64,000 nt of DNA from positions 40,156,590 through 40,220,589 of the forward strand of contig OY282560.1 in NCBI GenBank assembly GCA_958295665.1, read 5' to 3'. This DNA comes from Tipula vernalis (Eukaryota; Arthropoda; Insecta; Diptera; Tipulidae). Positions 23,700 through 34,342 of this stretch are shown here, one piece after another (positions within the stretch are counted from its first letter, which is position 1; the number at the start of each line of letters is the position of its first letter). The notes beneath the pieces were generated by a model that was not told the origin of the DNA, did not search any database, and worked only from the letters and a program-made list of their open reading frames with translations. The position numbers were made by a program, and so were the translations under genes.

Positions 23700-25945
23700 G
23701 TAAGTGCGATGATGGCCGTCTTTCTAATTAAAAAGATTGTAATATCACCCGAGGATATGATATTATGCTATCAACCAAGTCAAGATCTCCTCAATCCCTA
23801 TTACTTTACTGTCGTCCTAGTAAAAAGTCACAAACGCCAAAAGTTAAAAAAAGCCGTAGGGGCATATTTGGATTCTGCAAATAAATATTTATTTTTCTGC
23901 TTTTTTCCGAAATGAAATATCCTGCATCAAATGCCATAAAATCAGGTTATTTGAAGTGACTCAAAATTACAAAAAGGCGAATGGGAGATTTTTTCTTAGC
24001 ACGGCAATTCAGCATGACACAAGCCGCACTAATCAGGCAGTCGTAAGGAAATATGCACGTTAAGTTTACCAAACAAAGCTCCGGCTTCCATCTTTCCGAC
24101 TAGCTTAGTGTCATCCGTGAGGTATTTCTGATATTGACCTGTTACTCCAAGATTCCCTTGGAATATGGTCCGAAAATTGCTTTCTCAAAGCATAAAATTG
24201 CTGTAATATAATCAAGGTTTGGCAGCTACTCCTTTTGCGAACTGCTTTTCGGGGAGTGACCTGTCTGAAAATATTTTCTGGGATATTACTGAAAGCCAGA
24301 CACCCGTATTTGACGCCATTTGATTCTGAAAATATTGACCAGAACAAGGTGAAATATAACCTCCAATGCGCTTGTGGGCGTCGCCCTCGCGCCCCGCTTA
24401 TTAGCTTACAGACCGTTCTTTGCAATTTCTCTGTTTTATTCCTATATATTACCTTGCCAATAGATCGACAACGGCATTCTTTTAGGAATAGAGAGATTCT
24501 TGGTAAATCGGATCAGAAAGCTACCTACCTTCTTTACTCTTTCGAAAACGTATGACTTCCAACTAAGCTGATTTTGTATTTAATTGTAAAGTGCGGCTCG
24601 GTCCTGGTTCGCATTTGCTGGCCCATACTTTTATGGTACCTAGGTATTTTTCATAGACAATTATCGCCGCATTTTCTACATAAGCAATCACTTCTATACC
24701 TCTCTTTCCATCTCTAGTAGTAAGCCTTTCATCATTATGTTCCAGAGAGTTCATCTAACTTCCCACCACCTAATGGTGGATTCCCCCTATCTCAAAGTTC
24801 AAAATCCTGCTTACATATGCATATGATTAACTAACCCGCTTATGAAGTAGTTCAGTTTCAGGACAGTTATTGCCTGATTGCTCTGTTTAGACCTCATTAA
24901 AGAGGCCCTCAATATCGAGGAATGCTACTAAACAGAACTCTTGCGAGTAAATAGATTTCTGAATCGTATGTACCAGAACATGCATAGGTCTGCCCACACG
25001 TTTTTGTTGCCAGCACGCATGTTGAAACAGTGGCCCACTTATTAGGTTTAATTTTTGATTGAATCAATCGGATGTATTTCAAAGTTTTCAATAGAAAGGA
25101 TGCAAAAATAAGAATCGTAGATCTTTTGGGTAGACATGTAAGCTTTTCCTGCTTTCAGAATAAAGATAACCTTGACCTACGTTTATTTCCTAGAAATAAA
25201 TGCCACGTATAAATATACTTTGAAATTTTCTCAAAATAGGGGAGAATAATAACCGACTTGAAGCTGGAAAGCTTTTAGTGCCCACATGAAGCTCCGTCAA
25301 ATAGTCAAATTTCCCTGGGAAGTGGGTTTCGAAAAGAAGCTTCAAGGATTCTTCACTAAAACCTATCCAAGAACAGCCGGGTTTAGTTAAAGAAATGTAT
25401 ACTTTACAAGCCACATTGCATTACAGTTCCACCATTATCACTAAATCTCAGAGGGTCCAGCGGCAAAATTTCCTCCACCAAAACATACTTCAATATCACC
25501 TCTTTCCAACTAGATTTGGTTTCCTAAAGCCTTTTCGAGTAGGGAATGCAGTGAATATGGCGCCTATAAGTTATATGCCCGAAGAAGTGTTCCTTTCCAA
25601 CCCTCTATTCCTAAACCATATGAAAAATAATGTCCGAGGCAAATAACACATCTAGAGCCGCCTAAATATGCCTAGTAGTAAATAAAGGCTCTCGCCAAAT
25701 ATAGATAACTGAACAGTAATAGAAAGTAAATAAACAAGCAATGATCCTCCCCTTTCGTTGACCAAAGCACCACCCCATTCTCCGCTGGTTCCACTTCGAG
25801 GATCAATTCTCCAGATTATCCGGTGGAAGCGCTTTCTCCCGATCCATAAAGCGTCAACCGGCAGGCTGACTACAGTTATTGCTGTATTGAGAAAGTAGGA
25901 AAATATTTTTCCCATGAAAAGCTTGGTTAAAGAAGAACTCAACTT
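23700..25945 (-). pseudogene. LINE ORF2 remnant with RT and RNase H (LOA/R1-like)
   Basis: Reading the minus strand from about 25,945 down, broken frames give: a linker with WIGFSEESLKLLFETHFPG (about 25,370); an RT region with PLFQHACWQQKR and CLVAFLDIEGLFNEV (catalytic box, about 24,900); GNPPLGGGKL; GIEVIAYVENAAIIV where a YADD box is expected (about 24,680); ARATPTSALEVIFHL (about 24,390); and an RNase H-like YLTDDTKLVGKMEAGALF with ISLRLPD (about 24,120), then INIY. The order RT then RNase H, and the DIEG.FN and HFPG signatures, fit the LOA/R1 group; the clade is an inference. The region is more GC-rich than its surroundings. Many frameshifts and stops, and a lost YADD, make it dead. Confidence 0.82.
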
Positions 25946-27752
25946 TGGTCCGCAAGCATTCTAACGTGATTGCTGTGAAGGCAAAAAAGGCAACAAATAA
26001 TGGCAAATTCTATTTTTTTTTTTTTTTTTTTGATGCTGAGTGAAAAACAAAAAACTTCGATTTTTTCTTCTTCGAAAGATGGTGATATTACCAGAATATA
26101 TATCTATGTCAAGACCGAGACTAATTTGATATTATTTAAAAATTGAATATAGTGACTAAAATATTTAAGAATTAACACAAAATTATAAAAACAAATTAAT
26201 TTCATCGACTAGTTACAACTATTGATAACTTTACCGTCTTTTCATTTTGCCCGTGGCAACACTTACTATAAATATAGTTGTATTTAACCTTACTTAGTTA
26301 TTCTGAACAAACTGAAAACATATTACCTTCCCTCCTTCCAACTTGCAGTCCCATTATATGTCTTGTTTAAGTTTTGATATCAGAGCATGTTGAAATTGTT
26401 TAGCGTTATTGGTTGACACTGAACACGCAAACAAACCAAAAACTCAAGTTTAAGTCTCCCCAGTAAAAACGTGTCCTGCAACAAAATAACTTTTTGGAAT
26501 TAGTGACTCAGGGAGATTTAGGGATACTGATACGGTACGAATTTTACATTAAACGGTGTAAGCCTAGTTTTGATTTATTTTTCAGCAAACAACTAAGAAT
26601 CAGCGGTACCAGTAGTTTACGATGCATCACTGAATATATATTTTTATTTTCTATAACCAACAATGTGATTAGAGTCTTTCCAATGTTTATTTAGTTCACG
26701 GAGCTTTTTAAACTTTTAAAATTTAGAACAAGCTTAAAACAAATAACCGTTAATCTTGAGTAAAATTTTTCCTTTTTCGGTTTAAGATTCTAGAATTTGT
26801 TTTAAATATTCATTTTACATCAAATTTTTAAATTACCTAGTATGAAACGTAGTTGTTGTCAAAATCTTGTATGATAATGTTGTTGTTGTCAAATTTATTA
26901 GAATTTAAAATATTCGTGATTTTGGAGGTCTAATTTATTTTTGCACAGTATTTGGTCAACTGTTAGTCTATTTAGAATATTTTTTCCGAGTTCTCGGAGC
27001 TTAATAAATTGTTAAACTTTAGAACAAGCACAAAAAAAGCAACACTTTCACTTGCCCGGTTTAAGATTCTAGCATTCTGTAACGTAACCTTTATACCGCT
27101 GAATTCCGAATTCGATTCTAAGGTGTCATTTACTGTTGGCACTCTCGAGGGACCGCACGAGTTAGTTCGTTTAGCTTAGTTTCAAAATTTCTGGTCTTTA
27201 AAGTGTGTCGCTGTTTTTTTTTTAAATATTTTGTTCCCACGAGTGTGGAGAAATAAAGGTAAGACTATTTACAATTGGAGGTCGCCTGCTATCCAGAGGG
27301 CTCCATTCATAACTAGGCTTTGTTACCCTTTACAACTAATTCGGGCCGATTCAGGCGTAATCCTCCTTATACTGCTGGTCCACCCGTTCCATAAAGAACG
27401 TCAACCTAGAGGCAACAGCATTTGTGCAATTTTCCAAAAACAAACATCGAATACCAAATCATAAACTAAAGCCTTTAAACCATTTTATCCAAAAATATGT
27501 AGCTGTAATTGCAAACTATAAAATCACACTTCATCGAAACCAAAATAATTAACAAATTTTAAAATTAATTTTAATTGAATTTTCATATACAAAACTACGA
27601 GCAATATTTGGTACACGTATGCAAATAAATTCCATCGGAATAACTATTTTCCACCAAACCTAAAAATTCGAAAATGGTTTTGGTTTTTGCAAATTAATTC
27701 CTGAAATTGAAATCCGAATCAACATCATCAAATTTTATTTTATTTCCAATGT
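25946..27752. other. No gene; one partial tandem duplication
   Basis: A poly-T run lies at about 26,012-26,030. The segments at about 26,690-26,800 and 26,987-27,085 are diverged direct copies (CGGAGCTT, TTTAGAACAAGC, CGGTTTAAGATTCTAG), about 297 bp apart. 27,231-27,464 is open for 77 codons without a recognisable motif. Confidence 0.5.
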
Positions 27753-28003
27753 TGTGGCGATTTGAATTTTGTTTTGTTTAAATTTTGAGTTTAAAATTTG
27801 TTCGGTGGGTTCTATACCCTGATTTAATTGTATTTTATGTATAAGTATATAATGTTTTTTTTGCTTATCTACTGATATTGCAATTTATTAATTTTTGTAT
27901 TTTTTTTTTTGCAATCTCTCTTTCTCCTCCCTCAATAACTTCTGTATACTTGATCTTTTGGAAAAGTAAATATAATTTATCATTTCCCCAATTTCCTATA
28001 TCC

Positions 28004-28294
28004 ATGTATTGCACGAAATCGATAATGAACTTTTATATTGTACCAGTAATTAAAGCGGATGAACTTTTTAATTATATTAAAATGGAGGGGTTGAGAACCG
28101 ACGAAGAGATAAGAGCAAATTTAAAGTTGATGAATTATGTGTTAAATAATAATTTATTTTTGAAGAAGTTTTTTTTTTTGGACTTGAGCAGCGAAACGAG
28201 ACACATCTCACCTCAGATAGTGGAATCATCAAAAATTACGGCCATACATATTTTTGTTGACGAACAAATTAATATGATGGTCTTCATCAGCTGA
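28004..28294 (+). CDS. LTR-internal 96-codon open frame, unknown
   Basis: From an ATG at 28,004 the frame is open to TGA at 28,294; without requiring ATG it opens at 27,878. The middle reads like protein (IKADELFNYIKMEGLRTDEE, ANLKLMNYVLNNN) and ends in FVDEQINMMVFIS. It lies upstream of the TATA-like box, thus in U3, and so is also present in the 3' LTR, where it could be read as a 3' gene. I recognise no domain, and an AT-rich LTR can hold open frames by chance. The copy in the other LTR is identical, but that only reflects recent insertion. Confidence 0.25.
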   Translation: MYCTKSIMNFYIVPVIKADELFNYIKMEGLRTDEEIRANLKLMNYVLNNNLFLKKFFFLDLSSETRHISPQIVESSKITAIHIFVDEQINMMVFIS

Positions 28295-28381
28295 GTATAA
28301 TTAATTTTTGGTTTTTATTAATTTTTTTTTATTTTTATTTGATACCAATATTATTATAAACTTTGTATAAACTTTGAGTGG

Positions 28382-28391
28382 TATATATAAA
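28382..28391 (+). promoter_or_regulatory. TATA-like box in the 5' LTR
   Basis: GTATATATAAAG in the middle of the LTR with AATAAA about 30 bp downstream. It is the best candidate for the U3/R boundary region. An identical copy lies in the 3' LTR near 36,337. Confidence 0.5.
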
Positions 28392-28596
28392 GAATTTATG
28401 GTGGCGTAGCAAATAAAAGCTACATAATTTCTTATTTGGTGTTTAAAGACATAATTTTTTTGTATTTGATAGTTATGTATTTGAATATTTAGTAAAGTGC
28501 GTAAATTTTTGGTACCAAAATTATTATTTTTCTGTGTAAAGACGGTTTATACAAATATTTTATTTTAACTATAAACTCCATGGTGTATGTTGTGTC

Positions 28597-28713
28597 ATGA
28601 ATTACTGTGTTGTTCGCGAAGGTGAAAAGTTTTACAACATTCGACCGCATGCTGCAGATTCAGTGCATCGAAGGACACTTGCAGTAAAAGTTTGGGAAAA
28701 AGACAGTTAAGAA
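28597..28713 (+). other. GC-richer coding-like island inside the LTR
   Basis: A 38-codon frame with ATG (NYCVVREGEKFYN ... HRRTLAVKVWEKDS) ends in TAA. The following bases, in shifted frames, continue protein-like (NAAKINGTHATCWRCC). On the opposite strand 28,719-28,988 is open for 89 codons from an ATG. Composition differs from the surrounding AT-rich LTR, which suggests captured sequence. No family recognised. Confidence 0.3.
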
Positions 28714-29480
28714 AAAAATCATCCAAATGCTGCTAAAATCAACGGTACACATGCCACATGTTGGAGATGTTGCTTGAATGAATGGATTGCTGTAAAATTT
28801 ATATTTGTAAGACAATTAAGGTTAATTGATTTCGGGTAAGCGTTTCCATTTCCTAAATCATAAAATTTTGTGATAATTGTTTTTTCTGAAAGTGAACGGT
28901 TAACAGATTTTTTTTTGGATGTAAATTTTTTTATTGATTTGGTATTAATTTTTTTAACAAAATCTTCTATGGGTTTTGTTTTGTTCATTTTATTTTTTTT
29001 TAGTTATTTTCTATTTGATTTGAGATTTGCTCGATCGACCCACCCTAAGTCTTGAATGCACTGTGAGTTAGTCAGTCAAGGAAAGTGTGACGGGTTCTTC
29101 TTTTTGGAAGATGGCGCCCAACTAATATTACAAATTTTGCCCTTTTGAACGAGCAGATTTTGAATCGAAGATACATACATACTTGTTTAATAATTCTTAA
29201 TTAAATTATAAATTTTTCTTTTGTTATTTTTTTTATATATTCTGCAGATGACCACTTATGTTGCTGGAAGCGGAAAACCTCATCTGCTGAATTTCGTCGT
29301 TTTTTTTTTATTTAAAATACAATCATTTTGCTTTAACGTTATTTTGTTTATAACTAAAAATCTAAATTTAATTTTTTTTATTTCTTAAATAAATATTTAT
29401 AAGTATTATAACGAAAATAAGTTGGTCTTTGGTAATTTAGTTTTATTTCTATGTTTAATCTTATGAACCCGTTACATAAT

Positions 29481-29498
29481 TGGCGCCCAACGTGGGGC
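29481..29498 (+). other. Primer binding site, tRNA-Lys type
   Basis: TGGCGCCCAACGTGGGGC begins 4 bp after the 5' LTR (spacer TAAT). It starts with TGG, complementary to a tRNA CCA end, and equals the 18-base site known from retroviruses primed by tRNA-Lys(1,2). It sets where minus-strand DNA synthesis starts. Confidence 0.9.
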
Positions 29499-29711
29499 CC
29501 GAAAACGGCGGAAATTGCCGTTTAACAAATTTTTATTTTTTTTTGGATATACATTTTATTTAAGCTTAATTATATATATTTTTATTGATCAGTTTATTTT
29601 CAGAATTTTTTTTGTGATTTATTTCATTTTTACAATTTTTTTTAATTGGTTTATTACAAAATTTAATTACTTTTATTTTATTATAATCATTAGATATACT
29701 ATTTAATAACA

Positions 29712-31241
29712 ATGAATGCAGCTTATTTGAGTGACGGCGAGCTTTCGTATGAACTAAGGATACGAGATATAATTGATAAATCAACATCAGTTGATAATCG
29801 ACGTTCGCTGAGACAGCGGTTACGTGATGAAGCTAAGGGAAGTGCGAATCCTCCTAGAACGGTGAACGATCAGATTGATAAGGATTACGCTGAATGTGAA
29901 AGAAAGTACAAATTTTTAAGTTCCTTGCCGATAGCGGAACGGAAAAAACAGGGTAAGCGCATAAACACCAAACTAATTCATCTTCAGTTTCGATTGGAGA
30001 GACTTAATAACACTCTTCCCGTACATTCGCCTTGGAAAGAGAATATTAACTTTATGTTAGCCCAAATAGGAATGCTTATCGATCCTACTTTAATTGTATC
30101 TGAGACTGAAGGTTCTGATGATCCGCTAGCTTCAGATACTTTGAAAGAGGTTAATACTAGTATGGTAGAACTTACTCTTAGGGAAAAAAATAAGGGCCTT
30201 TCAAAAGCTTATGTTGAGCAAACGAATGCGGTCCACGCTCATAATGCAAATAGCAAAATTAACACCCAGTCCCTGGTAATGAATAATAATATATTTTCTG
30301 AATCAGAATCTGATCTAGATTACGAAACGAATCTTCGAGAATCTTTGGCTGATCCACCAGCAGGTAGATCAACTGGTATACCGCGCGCAGAGCGTGCAAG
30401 ATTTATTAGACGTATTTGTCCTGTTTATAAGTGGAAAATAGTGTTTTCAGGTGACTCAAAAGGATTAACTCTTAATGATTTCCTGCAACAGATTGAAATG
30501 CAGGCCGCAACTGAAGAGGTTTCAGAGAGAGAGTTATTCCTTGCGGCGTATTATTTCTTTGATGGTCCTGCGAAAACTTGGTTTCGAGCATTTAAAACCA
30601 AATTCAATACGTGGAACCAGCTAGTTCGTGCGCTGAAGAAGGAATTCTTACCTTCAGATCATGATTATTGGTTATCACGGGAGATTGATCAAAGAATGCA
30701 AGGTAGGGATGAGAGTTTCAATCTATATTTGGCTCAAATGAAGCTTTATTACCAAAGTTTGATTGAACCCATTCCGGAAAAAGCTCAATTACCGACGATA
30801 ATACGAAATTTACAGCCTTTCTATTTAGAGAAACTTCCAATTGCCGGAGTCACTTCTATTGAGCAACTTTCTTTGTATTGTAAGAGAATAGAAGACTTAA
30901 GGTATAATTTGAATAGACGGTCAGCTGCTAATCGTTCGGTTTTAGAACCATCGTTGAACCGCGCAACAAGATATCCTCGAGTAAATGCTTTTGTGAAAGA
31001 ATTAGTCGAGAAAGAGTCGAATGAGATTTCGTGTCCTGATAAACAGTTAGCCGTGGTGTCGGCAGTAAATCCTTCTACTCAAACTCGTATTAAGTGTTAA
31101 AATTGCCTGGAAGGAGGCCATACATTTCACAATTGTGTTAAGGAAAAAAGTAAGTTATTTTGTTTTAAGTGCGGAATGTCAGGTTTTGTCACTCGGAAAT
31201 GTCCAAAGTGTTCACTGTCGATTGCGGGAAACCAAAAGTAG
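29712..31241 (+). pseudogene. gag: gag of the gypsy element, one in-frame stop
   Basis: Structural protein that would form the particle and bind the RNA. It starts at ATG 29,712; 462 codons run to a TAA at 31,098-31,100, and the same frame continues to TAG at 31,239-31,241. Residues 5-45 resemble the SAP-like start of insect gag proteins (LSYELRIRDI). Residues 55-110 are charged. About 235-400 is a retrotransposon capsid domain (FSGDSKGLTLNDFLQQIE, FFDGPAKTWFRAF, LPSDHDYW). After the stop come two zinc knuckles: the stop itself sits between the first two cysteines of the first, and in the second (CFKCGMSGFVTRKC) the expected His is Phe. Both defects would hurt nucleocapsid function and the stop also blocks the route to pol. 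A genuine leaky stop is possible but less likely than a recent mutation. Confidence 0.9.
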
Positions 31242-34200
31242 AAATTAGTAGTGGGAGTTTTACTAATTTCGCAAAACCTAAAACTCCTAAATCAAAATTT
31301 CCCAAAACTTCAAATTACTCCTATTTCTCAAATGTCTTAAATTCTATTGTAAATTATTCTTCTGACGGAAGGCCAACAATTCATATAAAAATTCTGGATA
31401 TTGAAGTTGAAGGTCTTCTAGACTCCGGAGCATCTTGTTCTATTTTTGGCGTCGATTCTGAAAAATTAATTAAATCCTTAAATTTGTCCATATATTCGAT
31501 AAATTCCGTTATTTCAACGGCTGATGGAACACAGCATCAAATAAAAGGATATGTAAATGTTCCATTTACGTATAACAACAAATCTTTAGTGGTTCCTACC
31601 TTAATAGTGCCAACCATCACAACCACTTTGATATTAGGTATGGATTTTTGGAGGTTGTTTAACATAAAGCCTGTGGTCGGAAATATCACTTCTACGGTGT
31701 TAGACAAGAAAGTTTTAGAGGCGCATCATTCTTTATCAAATTCTGAAATTGATGAGTTTAAATCTGTTTTAGCCAAATTCCAATTATCTGATAACGATAA
31801 ATTAGGGCGAACAAATGTCCTTTCACATTTTATCGACACATCAGATGCTAGACCCATAAAACAGAGGAATTATCCAATGTCACCCTATGTCCAGGAGAAG
31901 GTAGACCGCGAACTCGACCGTATGATGAATCTTGGAGTAATCGAAAGATCTAATAGTCCTTGGAGTAACCCGCTGGTGTGCGTTTCAAAACCAAACGGTA
32001 AAATTCGTCTTTGTCTGGATTCGCGAAAGTTAAACAGTGTCACGAAGCAAGATGCTTATCCACTTCCACATATTGCCCGAATTTTGGGCCGATTTAAAAG
32101 CACGAATTTCCTTTCCAGTGTGGATCTATCAGACGCATTTTGGCAGGTCCCTCTGGAAGAATCCTCAAAAGAGAAAACGGCATTCTCCATCTCCTCCCGG
32201 GGACATTTTCAGTTTACGGTAATGCCTTTTGGATTGCATAACGCTCCACAAACACAGGCTCGTCTGATGGATCAAGTACTTGGGGTAGATCTGGAACCCC
32301 AAGTTTTCGTTTACTTGGACGATATTATAATATCTACCGAAACTTACCAGGAGCATATTCGACTTTTAAATGTTGTGGCTGATCGCTTGAAACGGGCAGG
32401 GTTAACTATTAATTTGGAGAAATCTAAATTTTTCCAAAAACAAATGAAATACCTGGGCTACATAATTTCACAAGAAGGTTTGAGAACGGATCCTGATAAG
32501 GTAGCAGCTGTATTGAATTATCCTGTGCCAAACTGTGCCAAAGCTGTTCGTCGACTACTTGGTATGGCTAGTTGGTACAGACGCTTCATTCACAACTTTT
32601 CAGCGATAACTGCACCAATTTCAGACGTATTGAAAAAGGGAAAGAAATTTGTTTGGACGGAAGCAGCTAATGTTGCATTTCTGAAATTAAAATCTTTGCT
32701 AATATCTCCACCTATTTTGTCTAACCCAGATTTTACCCAAAGGTTTATTATTCAAACGGATGCTTCAGATGTTGGAGTTGGCGCAGTTCTCACACAGGGC
32801 GAAGGAAATGAGGAGAAGGTCATATCGTTTTTTAGCCATAAGTTAACCACCCAGCAGCGGAAATACCATACAACGGAAAAAGAATGTCTTGCGGTGATTT
32901 TGGCTATAGAGAGATTTAGACCTTACATCGAAGGTAGTTATTTTATAGTCATTACAGATCATGCTTCCCTCTTGTGGTTGAATAATCTAAATGATCCGAG
33001 TGGTCGTTTGGGTCGTTGGGCGTTGCGCTTACAGCAGTATAAATTCGATTTACGGCACAGAAAGGGTAAATTCAATATTGTGCCTGACGCATTGTCACGA
33101 GCATTGGTCTGTGACTGTCTTACTTTGTCTGGCGATCCATGGTATGACAATATTAAGAGTGGATTGGTTAATAATCCTGGTGATTACCCGGATTTTAAAA
33201 TCATTAACGATCAGTTGTTTAAGTTGTTTCCAGGTTCGAAATTGAAACTAGTTGTGCCATTAAAGAACCAAGCAGAGATTCTAAAAAAGTGTCACGATGA
33301 TCCTTTAGCGGCCCATTGTGGAACTTCAAAAACAGCTTATCGAATCAAACAAAATTATTTTTGGCCTAAATTGGATAGTACAGTTAAGGAATACGTACGA
33401 AACTGTGACATATGCAAAGCATCTAAAGATGGTCCGTTGTTGAAGGCACCCATGGGTGCTCAGAAAGTAGCTACTTCACCCTGGTCAACTATTGCTGTGG
33501 ATTATTTAGGACCTTTGACTAGATCCAAATCTGGTAACATATTTATTTTAGTAATTATTGACGTCTTTTCAAAATTTGTACTTTTGTTTCCGCTTCGTAA
33601 TTCTGACACTAAGTCAACCATTCGAATATTAGAACAAAATGTTTTTCTTATTTTTGGAACTCCTCGTACACTAATTTCGGATAATGGGCCTCAGTTCATG
33701 GCTACTAAATTTAAAAACTTTTTAATTGAAAACGGAGTATCTCATTATCGTAACGCTAACTACCATCCTCAAAACAACCCGGCAGAACGGGTAAATCGTG
33801 TTGTTTTGGCCGCAATCCGATCGTACATAACGGATGATCACAGAGAGTGGGACGAGCATATTCCTAAAATAGCTTGTGCTCTTCGAACTGCTTGTCATGA
33901 TTCCACCGGATATACACCATATTTTCTGAACTTTGGTCGAGAAATTCACCATTTCGGATATAACGCAAATATAGATGCCACTGCAGTTGAACCCAGTAAT
34001 GACGAAGACCCTATTCAGTTACGTATAAAATATTTAAAAGGAGAATTTGAAGTAATTAATAAATTAGTGCAATCAAACTTACGAAAAGCGTACACTAAAT
34101 ATGCACACCATTACAATTTAAGAACGTCTGTGCGAAATCATAACGTTGGAGATTTAGTTTGGAAAAGAAATTTTCAATTGTCCAAAGCGTCTGCAAATTT

Positions 34201-34342
34201 CAGTGCTAAATTGGCACCTAAATGGATCAAATGTAGAATAAAAGGAAAAACTGGTGCACACACATATCTACTACAAGATCTCAACGGAAAAGATCTTGGC
34301 GTATTCCATACGAAGGACTTTAAAGCCAATGCCGTCACTTAA
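31169..34342 (+). CDS. pol: pol: protease, RT, RNase H, integrase
   Basis: Open frame of 1,057 codons in the -1 frame relative to gag. Its first codon is GTG and it overlaps the end of gag; the first ATG is 31,199, but expression is expected by frameshift at 31,226. Residues counted from 31,169: aspartic protease LLDSGAS (about 83-89) and LILGMDFW (154-161); RT with SVDLSDAFW (317-324), MPFGLHNAPQT and VYLDD (381-385); RNase H with TDAS (530-533), TEKE (569-572) and TDHA (596-599); integrase zinc module H709-x6-H716 with C746-x2-C749 and catalytic Asp 778, Asp 838 and Glu 873 (34 residues apart). A GPY/F-like tail (LVWKR ... KLAPKWIKC) ends the protein. All catalytic residues are present and no stop interrupts it. 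The protein could still work if gag were supplied in trans. Confidence 0.96.
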   Translation: MRNVRFCHSEMSKVFTVDCGKPKVEISSGSFTNFAKPKTPKSKFPKTSNYSYFSNVLNSIVNYSSDGRPTIHIKILDIEVEGLLDSGASCSIFGVDSEKLIKSLNLSIYSINSVISTADGTQHQIKGYVNVPFTYNNKSLVVPTLIVPTITTTLILGMDFWRLFNIKPVVGNITSTVLDKKVLEAHHSLSNSEIDEFKSVLAKFQLSDNDKLGRTNVLSHFIDTSDARPIKQRNYPMSPYVQEKVDRELDRMMNLGVIERSNSPWSNPLVCVSKPNGKIRLCLDSRKLNSVTKQDAYPLPHIARILGRFKSTNFLSSVDLSDAFWQVPLEESSKEKTAFSISSRGHFQFTVMPFGLHNAPQTQARLMDQVLGVDLEPQVFVYLDDIIISTETYQEHIRLLNVVADRLKRAGLTINLEKSKFFQKQMKYLGYIISQEGLRTDPDKVAAVLNYPVPNCAKAVRRLLGMASWYRRFIHNFSAITAPISDVLKKGKKFVWTEAANVAFLKLKSLLISPPILSNPDFTQRFIIQTDASDVGVGAVLTQGEGNEEKVISFFSHKLTTQQRKYHTTEKECLAVILAIERFRPYIEGSYFIVITDHASLLWLNNLNDPSGRLGRWALRLQQYKFDLRHRKGKFNIVPDALSRALVCDCLTLSGDPWYDNIKSGLVNNPGDYPDFKIINDQLFKLFPGSKLKLVVPLKNQAEILKKCHDDPLAAHCGTSKTAYRIKQNYFWPKLDSTVKEYVRNCDICKASKDGPLLKAPMGAQKVATSPWSTIAVDYLGPLTRSKSGNIFILVIIDVFSKFVLLFPLRNSDTKSTIRILEQNVFLIFGTPRTLISDNGPQFMATKFKNFLIENGVSHYRNANYHPQNNPAERVNRVVLAAIRSYITDDHREWDEHIPKIACALRTACHDSTGYTPYFLNFGREIHHFGYNANIDATAVEPSNDEDPIQLRIKYLKGEFEVINKLVQSNLRKAYTKYAHHYNLRTSVRNHNVGDLVWKRNFQLSKASANFSAKLAPKWIKCRIKGKTGAHTYLLQDLNGKDLGVFHTKDFKANAVT
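31226..31270 (+). promoter_or_regulatory. -1 ribosomal frameshift signal (gag-pol)
   Basis: The heptamer GGGAAAC (31,226-31,232) lies in the gag frame as G GGA AAC, the correct phase for a -1 slip into pol (GGG AAA CCA). After an 8-nt spacer (31,233-31,240) comes a perfect 10-bp stem, GAAATTAGTA (31,241-31,250) and TACTAATTTC (31,261-31,270), with loop GTGGGAGTTT. The gag stop TAG (31,239-31,241) follows the heptamer by two codons. Heptamer, spacer and stem all match the standard retroviral-type signal. This is how pol would be made as a gag-pol fusion. Confidence 0.88.

Larger units (their letters stand above)
27753..29476 (+). repeat. 5' LTR of the gypsy element
   Basis: It begins TGTGGCGATTTG and ends CCCGTTACA. 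A TATA-like box (GGTATATATAAAG) lies at about 28,382 and AATAAA at 28,412. The sequence GTAGCAAATAAAAGCTAC (28,406-28,423) places the AATAAA in the loop of a 5-bp hairpin. At 1.7 kb it is long for the superfamily and holds open frames described separately. Confidence 0.96.

Noticed and set aside
24235..24555. 106-codon plus-strand frame
   Set aside because: Opposite the LINE RT/RNase H remnant, and without a motif of its own.
28719..28988. Antisense 89-codon LTR frame as a CDS
   Set aside because: No domain and no promoter seen on that strand; kept only as part of the LTR finding.
31098..31100. gag stop as a programmed readthrough codon
   Set aside because: It falls inside a zinc knuckle and a complete -1 frameshift signal lies downstream in the same frame, so a mutation explains it better.
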